This document shows, in pieces, positions 59,741 to 64,000 of a DNA stretch of 64,000 nucleotides (position 1 is the first letter of the stretch; the number at the start of each line of letters is the position of its first letter). A program made the position numbers and the translations under genes. Source of the stretch: Halorientalis regularis (GTDB lineage Archaea > Halobacteriota > Halobacteria > Halobacteriales > Haloarculaceae). A model generated the notes under the pieces. That model ran no database searches. It was not told the origin of the DNA and saw nothing but the letters and a program-made list of their open reading frames with translations. The stretch lies in contig NZ_JALJCL010000014.1 of assembly GCF_023698535.1 (NCBI RefSeq), positions 1-64,000 on the forward strand, in the 5' to 3' direction.

Positions 59741-59830
59741 TTTTAAGTACTACCGGCACCTGCTGAAAATTAGGGCGCGCTCAGGCGGCCTCAGTCTCCC
59801 ATCCTTTCGCGCGCCCGGACACCGTTGACC
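59741..59830 (+). ncRNA. Candidate small RNA with 8-bp G/C stem
   Basis: TTTTAAGTAC (59741-59750) is a strong TATA-like element with no ORF behind it. About 25 bases later GGGCGCGC (59773-59780) pairs exactly with GCGCGCCC (59809-59816) around a 28-base loop. The surrounding 300 bases (59,568-59,869) have no gene. It may be a small RNA or a divergent regulatory hairpin for the transporter. Strand is uncertain. Confidence 0.35.
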
Positions 59831-59869
59831 CCACCCCACTTTCCTTTCACCGACGCCGAGGGCGACGGC

Positions 59870-60532
59870 TCAGGCACTCTCGCCGCGCAACTGTTCGCGA
59901 GCGGCCGGCAGCGAGTCCGGATGTGAGATCAGGGCCACGCTGTCGTCGGCCTGGATCTCGGTCTGTGGCAGTGGGATCGTCATGGCCTCGTTCGCGCGCC
60001 CGTGGGCGTAGACGCGGGCGTCGGCAGGGAGATCGATCTCGACGACGCGTTTGCCGATCATCGGCGAGTCCTCGGGGATCTGCACACTGGCCGCCGAGAG
60101 CTGTTCGGTGATATCCGCGAGGACGTTGAAGTCACCGCCGAGCAACGCGGTCTTCGCGCCGGCGGCCCCGAGCCGTTCGGGGTAGATGATCTCGTCGACA
60201 TCCTCGGCGTATTTCTCGTAGATCTCCTCGCGGTAGTCCTCGTCGATTCGCAGTACCGTTCGACAGCCGTGGTGTTTTCCGACCATACAGGCCGCGAAAT
60301 TCGTGTTGAGGTCACCCGTGAGCGCGGCGATGGCGTCTGCCGCCTCGATTCCAGTCGCGTCCAGCACGTCCTCTTCGGCTCCGTCACCCTCGACGACGGC
60401 AAAGCCCTCCGATTCGGCGCGAGCGATCTTGTCGTGGTCGCGCTCGACGATGACGACCTCGTGCCCTTCCGACTGGAGGGTCTGTGCGGTGCGCATCCCG
60501 ACGCGCCCGAAGCCGACGATAACGAACTTCAT
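59870..60532 (-). CDS. trkA: TrkA-type RCK regulator (KTN NAD-binding and TrkA-C)
   Basis: ATG at 60532 gives 220 aa. MKFVIVGFGRVGMRTAQTLQSEGHEVVIVERD is the Rossmann fold with GxGxxG, and the C-terminal 75 residues (MIGKRVVEIDLPADARVYAHGRANEAM... QADDSVALI) form a TrkA-C domain. It gates a potassium channel in response to nucleotides. No TrkH/Ktr channel gene lies adjacent here. Confidence 0.88.
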   Translation of the reverse strand: MKFVIVGFGRVGMRTAQTLQSEGHEVVIVERDHDKIARAESEGFAVVEGDGAEEDVLDATGIEAADAIAALTGDLNTNFAACMVGKHHGCRTVLRIDEDYREEIYEKYAEDVDEIIYPERLGAAGAKTALLGGDFNVLADITEQLSAASVQIPEDSPMIGKRVVEIDLPADARVYAHGRANEAMTIPLPQTEIQADDSVALISHPDSLPAAREQLRGESA

Positions 60533-60680
60533 GGGTGTGTGGTATGCCACCATGGATAAAAACACTAGCCCCGCTGTCGGTGCGGGAGCGGCCGGACGGT
60601 CACGCCGCCCGAGTGCCGTGTCGAGGCGGTATCCGGCGGGACCCGGAGGCTTATGCATATTGGTCACTTTACACAGGGTG

Positions 60681-61070
60681 ATGTCCGATCGGGACGCTGT
60701 GCGTGACGTGTTGTTCCAGTACACCGATAGCCGGCCCTGCCGACTGCTCTGGGGGGCGCTGGGCGATGGCGGTGACCTGGCCGATCTCGACCTGGCCGAC
60801 TACGTCGAGGTGACGCGGGTGACCGACGGCGACGTGTGCCTGGTGACCAGAGCCGACGAAGCAGACATGTACCTGCGGTGGGACCGCTCGCTCGGGCGTT
60901 TCGTCTACGCCGCGTTCTGGCCGCCCTGGGGCGTCGTCGACGCCGGCGCGGCCGACCGGGCGCGTGCGGAGTCGCTCCTGGCCGAGCGCGACCGGCCCCG
61001 GCCCGTCCCCTTCGCGGAGACGCCCTTCGCGAACGGCGGTCCCGCGTCCGATCTGTCCGACTGGCTATAA
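60681..61070 (+). CDS. Conserved haloarchaeal protein (129 aa)
   Basis: ATG at 60681 follows a TATA-like CTTATGCAT (about 60,651-60,659). Composition is acidic and globular: VLFQYTDSRPCRLLWGALGDGGDLADLDLADYVEVTRVTDGDVCLVTRADEADMYLRWDRSLGRFVYAAFWPPWGVVDAG. A Phe/Ala-rich end (PFAETPFANGGPASDLSDWL). No family assigned. It is convergent with malate synthase. Confidence 0.5.
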   Translation: MSDRDAVRDVLFQYTDSRPCRLLWGALGDGGDLADLDLADYVEVTRVTDGDVCLVTRADEADMYLRWDRSLGRFVYAAFWPPWGVVDAGAADRARAESLLAERDRPRPVPFAETPFANGGPASDLSDWL

Positions 61071-61089
61071 AAACGAAGACGGTTGCCGC

Positions 61090-62403
61090 TCAGTTTCCGA
61101 CGTCCATCGCGCGGTCGACGACGTCCTCGCTGTACAGCTCCGCGAGGTCGTCGTGCTGGTCCGGGCGGTTCTCGTAGACGTCCTGGAAGAGCTTGACCGG
61201 CGTCATGAGGGCCTGGTAGGTCGCCTCGTCCCACATGCGGTCGCTGGAAACGTCGACCTGTACGCCGTCGATCTCGACGGTGGCCGCGCGGGTCATCGCG
61301 ATGGCACCCTTGCCGGCCTCCTTGGCCGCCTCGAACTCCTCCATGGAGTCGACGATGTCGTCCATGCTCGGGACGTAGTCGACCAGATCGAGCAGTTCGT
61401 CGGCGAGGTCCTCCTCGGACTCGACGAAGATCTCGTCGCTGCCGACTTCGAGTTCGTAGCCGCCGTCCTCCTCCTCGAGTTCGATCCGGTCGCCGCTGTA
61501 GACCTCGACGCCCTCTCGACTTTCGAGTTCGACTTCGCGACCGTCGGCGTCGATGATCCAGTAGCCCTCCTCCGGCGGGAGCGGGCTCTTGTTGGCCTCG
61601 ACGACCTGCCCGGGGGTCAGCGACCAGATGCCGAGCATCCCCATCGCGTTGTTGGCGGTGATGCGCTCGTGGTAGCCGTCCACGTCGCGGATGTCGTCGT
61701 AGGGGCCGTCGACGGAGATACAGCCGGCGGCGCTGGCCGCGCGGGAGGTGTTGTGGCGGAGTTCCTTCCACTCGGGGAGGCCGCCGGTCGGCGTGATCGC
61801 GCGCTGGTCTTTGGTGTAGTCGACCTCACCGTCGACCAGCAGGAACAGGCGTTCGAGGTTGTTGTCGGCCTTGCCCATCTCCTCGCGGAGCTTGCCCATG
61901 GCCAGCTCGGCGGAGCCGGACTCGATGATGACGGACATCGCGAGGCTCCCCTCTTCGAGACCGTGCTCGTTCTCGACGATGGTAATGAACTCGTCGGCCT
62001 TCTTCCAGTCGTCGATGTCGCCGACTTCGGGGATGACGAACCCGTCGATGTTCTCGACGGCTCCGTTCTCGGGGTCGGTGATCTCGAGCATGTGCTGGAA
62101 GCCCTTGTAGCGCGTCGAGGGGTCGTCGCGGTGCCAGACGACGCGGGGGTGGATCTCGCCGGGGAACTCCTCGCCATCGTCGGCGACGACCTCGGCGATG
62201 TTCTCGGCACCCTCGTCGCGCATGTTGGGCGCGGTGGCGTCCTCGTTGTCCGGCACCCACACGTCGGGGGCCTGCATGCCGCGCAGACCGATGGCGCTCC
62301 GGAGCTTCTTGGCCGAGTCGTCGGCTCCGCTCTCTGCTGTCGGAGTCGTGAAGAACGTCCGCACGAACTTTCGGTCGTGGAGACGCTCGTCGATTGCAGT
62401 CAT
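61090..62403 (-). CDS. aceB: Malate synthase, haloarchaeal type
   Basis: ATG at 62403 gives 437 aa, shorter than the bacterial forms and matching the distinct haloarchaeal AceB. Seen: HDRKFVRTFFTTPTAES, NEDATAPNMRDEGAENIAEVV, FPGEIHPRVVWHRDDPSTRYKGFQHML and SVIIESGSAELAMGKLREEMG (TIM-barrel active-site acids). It makes malate from glyoxylate and acetyl-CoA. A TATA-like TTCTTAAAG (62433-62441, minus strand) is 30 bases upstream. Confidence 0.92.
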   Translation of the reverse strand: MTAIDERLHDRKFVRTFFTTPTAESGADDSAKKLRSAIGLRGMQAPDVWVPDNEDATAPNMRDEGAENIAEVVADDGEEFPGEIHPRVVWHRDDPSTRYKGFQHMLEITDPENGAVENIDGFVIPEVGDIDDWKKADEFITIVENEHGLEEGSLAMSVIIESGSAELAMGKLREEMGKADNNLERLFLLVDGEVDYTKDQRAITPTGGLPEWKELRHNTSRAASAAGCISVDGPYDDIRDVDGYHERITANNAMGMLGIWSLTPGQVVEANKSPLPPEEGYWIIDADGREVELESREGVEVYSGDRIELEEEDGGYELEVGSDEIFVESEEDLADELLDLVDYVPSMDDIVDSMEEFEAAKEAGKGAIAMTRAATVEIDGVQVDVSSDRMWDEATYQALMTPVKLFQDVYENRPDQHDDLAELYSEDVVDRAMDVGN

Positions 62404-62432
62404 TGTAGTCACTCGAAGGGATTACTCCGCGG

Positions 62433-62441
62433 TTCTTAAAG
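62433..62441 (-). promoter_or_regulatory. TATA box of malate synthase
   Basis: Read on the minus strand as CTTTAAGAA, 30-38 bases before the ATG at 62403, giving a nearly leaderless mRNA. Confidence 0.45.
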
Positions 62442-62507
62442 CTGGCCGAATCGAGTCGCAAGCCGGCTATGCGGGTGCCTACCGTCCGGACGCCGACCGG
62501 GACGGGG

Positions 62508-63167
62508 TCACTCGGAGTCGTCGCTCGTCACCAGCAGCGAGTTGTCGACCAGGTTGACGATGGCCCGGCGGAGCCGTTCGGTGACGGCCTGGTCGGAGAT
62601 GCCCAGTTTCTCGGCCAGCTCGACGGTCGTACAGGTCCGGGGGATGTCGTAGTAGCCGGACTCGACGGCCAGCACCAGCGCCTCCCGCTGGGTCGGCGTC
62701 AGTCCGAACCAGGGACCAGCATCGGGTCGTGTGGGGTTGTACACCCGGATCACCTCGAACGAGATGCCGGCGCCGTTCAGCGACTCCCGGAACTCGGACA
62801 GGCAGTCGTGACCGGGGAATCGGAGTTCGAACTGCCAGGCGTCGCTGTGGCCCGTCGCGGCCAGAATGTGGCCATCGTTCTCGACGATAGCGCCGAAGAA
62901 GTGGTCGAACTCGACGTCCCAGTCGATGGCGTACAGCGTGCGGTCCTCGAATTCGTCGATCTCGGTGACCGCGTCCACAGCGGGGTGGTCCCGGACGCTG
63001 GATTCGAAGGAGGACCGATCGCCGTCGTAAACCCAGAACAGCGGCACCGCTCGCTCGCCAGCGGGCACCATCGTTTCCACCTCGATCCGAACGCCGGGGA
63101 CGATATCGAGGATGCGACCCAGCTCGAAATCACTCGCGACAACCTCCATCTCCACGATGACACTCAT
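62508..63167 (-). CDS. Bat-type helix-turn-helix regulator (HTH_10)
   Basis: ATG at 63167 (MSVIVEMEVVASDFELGRIL) gives 219 aa; a start at 63206 is also open. The N-terminal 140 residues are a bacterioopsin-activator-type beta domain. The C-terminal HTH is typical: FGLTPTQREALVLAVESGYYDIPRTCTTVELAEKLGISDQAVTERLRRAIVNLVDNSLL. It is a likely transcription regulator, with no cofactor domain (GAF/PAS). It may control the adjacent malate synthase, but that is a guess. Confidence 0.85.
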   Translation of the reverse strand: MSVIVEMEVVASDFELGRILDIVPGVRIEVETMVPAGERAVPLFWVYDGDRSSFESSVRDHPAVDAVTEIDEFEDRTLYAIDWDVEFDHFFGAIVENDGHILAATGHSDAWQFELRFPGHDCLSEFRESLNGAGISFEVIRVYNPTRPDAGPWFGLTPTQREALVLAVESGYYDIPRTCTTVELAEKLGISDQAVTERLRRAIVNLVDNSLLVTSDDSE

Positions 63168-63317
63168 GAGCCGTTCAGTGTCCTGTGGTTCTTGTTCTGG
63201 GGTCAAATGTGGCTGCCTTGGTATGCGAGGCTACACGGTCCAGTCATAAGCAATCCCGGGTTTTTTTTAAGATTTTGGACACTGGTTCGGAGACGACGGA
63301 CGGATTGGGCAGTAATG

Positions 63318-63331
63318 CATGGTATACCATG
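63318..63331. promoter_or_regulatory. 14-bp perfect palindrome
   Basis: CATGGTATACCATG is self-complementary and lies in an AT-rich gene-free stretch (63,168-63,462) with a T run (63,263-63,270) nearby. It is 151 bases before the Bat-type regulator's start on the other side and 132 before the 60-aa gene. It could be an operator. Confidence 0.35.
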
Positions 63332-63462
63332 TTAATCACGGGGTTGTTAAGTCGGGGCCCCATAGCAGGGAGTACGGCGATTGTACACTGCTACGGACCT
63401 CGCGCGGCGCGACTCGGGGCACCGGTTCTGCCGAAGTCACTGCATACCCCCGTGAGGACACC

Positions 63463-63645
63463 ATGGAAGACCCACACCTGAACGTCACCGACGAACCGAG
63501 GTTCGAGACGATACTCTCCGAGTTGATACACACGGCACACCAGAACGGCATCGACGTCGAGGGTGGCTGGGACGTCGACGGCGAGGACGGCCACCCCGAC
63601 TGGGACGTGGTCGTGACCGTCGTCGACCGGGCCGCCGACGACTGA
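63463..63645 (+). CDS. Haloarchaeal HalOD1-type small protein (60 aa)
   Basis: ATG at 63463 (MEDPHLNVTDEPRFETILSELIHTAHQNGIDVEGGWDVDGEDGHPDWDVVVTVVDRAADD). The end (EGGWDVDGEDGHPDWDVVVTVVDR) resembles the HalOD1/DUF-type output modules of haloarchaea. No signal or cysteine motif. Weak assignment. Confidence 0.45.
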   Translation: MEDPHLNVTDEPRFETILSELIHTAHQNGIDVEGGWDVDGEDGHPDWDVVVTVVDRAADD

Positions 63646-63796
63646 GCGGGCGACGCGTTTTTCGACAGCATCAGACGGACGGAGCAGCCGCTATCCGGTT
63701 CGCGTCGAAAGAAAAGCGGCGATTAGAGACCGCTGTGCTCGCGGGCCAGTGGCCCGCTCGCACGTCCGGGGCTTCTCGCTGCGCTCGAAGCTCCCG

Positions 63797-64000
63797 TCAG
63801 TCGTCCTGGTCGGAGCTGATGACCGCGTCTTCCTCTTCGTCGCTGAAGCCGGCGGACTCTTCCTGGCGCTTGGCGGCTTCGGGGTCGAACTTGGCCTCGA
63901 TGTTCTGGAAGCGCGGGACGAACGAGAGTTCGTGGTGGCTCTCGGTCTCGTGGCCCAGGTAGCGGTCTTCGAGGTCCCACTGCGCTTCTTCGTCGTTCTC
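63797..64000 (-). CDS. C-terminal part of an unidentified protein, runs off right edge
   Basis: A minus-strand frame open from the right edge to TGA at 63797-63799 (67 codons) reads ENDEEAQWDLEDRYLGHETESHHELSFVPRFQNIEAKFDPEAAKRQEE then an acidic tail ending SSDQDD. It is a plausible haloarchaeal protein tail with good acidic bias. No family recognised. The 150 bases before it contain a hairpin GCGGGCC/GGCCCGC (about 63,739-63,756). Confidence 0.6.
   Translation of the reverse strand, partial: ENDEEAQWDLEDRYLGHETESHHELSFVPRFQNIEAKFDPEAAKRQEESAGFSDEEEDAVISSDQDD

Overview
The window is haloarchaeal DNA (class Halobacteria). The protein-coding part from about 11.1 kb onward is very GC-rich with acidic proteins, many TATA-type promoters lie 25-35 bases before start codons (leaderless genes), and there are twin-arginine lipoproteins, a double histone, archaeal aIF2-gamma, RpoE, Spt4, KEOPS and RPA genes, and tRNA genes with bulge-helix-bulge introns. 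I cannot name the genus from this sequence alone.

Region 1 (1-11,006) is an integrated element of lower GC content, plausibly an integrative plasmid or defective provirus. It sits at the 3' end of a tRNA-Arg(GCG) gene (11,007-11,079, minus) with its tyrosine integrase next to the tRNA (9,807-10,949). It carries a P4-type prim-pol/helicase (7,125-9,656), a possible rolling-circle-type initiator (4,090-5,469) with a decayed C-terminal duplicate (about 6,418-6,629), a truncated DUF262 gene, small zinc-finger and winged-helix genes, and two twin-arginine secreted proteins. Three copies of one large inverted-repeat module (995-1,126; 3,388-3,520; 9,675-9,805), each about 131-133 bp across, are its most striking non-coding feature. 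The other attachment end is not in the window.

Region 2 (11.1-18.7 kb) is core chromosome: a DUF7504-type protein, a lipoprotein, an RPA-histone-histone deacetylase group, and the tRNA CCA-adding enzyme. Then come two intron-containing tRNA genes, tRNA-Asn(GTT) and a CAT-anticodon tRNA. The second tRNA is followed by two units of about 105 bp that repeat its 3' end inside hairpins, a RelE/RHH toxin-antitoxin pair, and a further copy of the tRNA end at 18,618. This looks like a small eroded integration hot spot.

Region 3 (18.7-37 kb) holds metabolic and envelope genes. There is a four-gene hydantoinase-type operon (racemase-like, HyuB, HyuA, and an Nramp-fold transporter that lacks the usual metal ligands). 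Next are the DabA/DabB inorganic-carbon pump with a ribbon-helix-helix protein, an amidohydrolase, an Lrp/AsnC regulator, a zinc-finger DsbA-like protein coupled to DsbB, MsrA and secreted proteins.

Region 4 (37-64 kb) holds a frameshifted PH-domain gene, dUTPase, aconitase, acyl-CoA synthetase, thiolase, an AAA+ ATPase and an MBL-fold hydrolase. The conserved archaeal information-processing run follows (aIF2-gamma, PIN, RpoE1, Spt4, dephospho-CoA kinase, S24e, S27ae, then Kae1-Bud32). Last come an XTP/dITP pyrophosphatase, a molybdate/sulfate-type transporter, an RCK potassium-channel-type protein, haloarchaeal malate synthase and a Bat-type HTH regulator. Aconitase, acyl-CoA synthetase, thiolase and malate synthase together point to growth on acetyl-CoA-yielding substrates.
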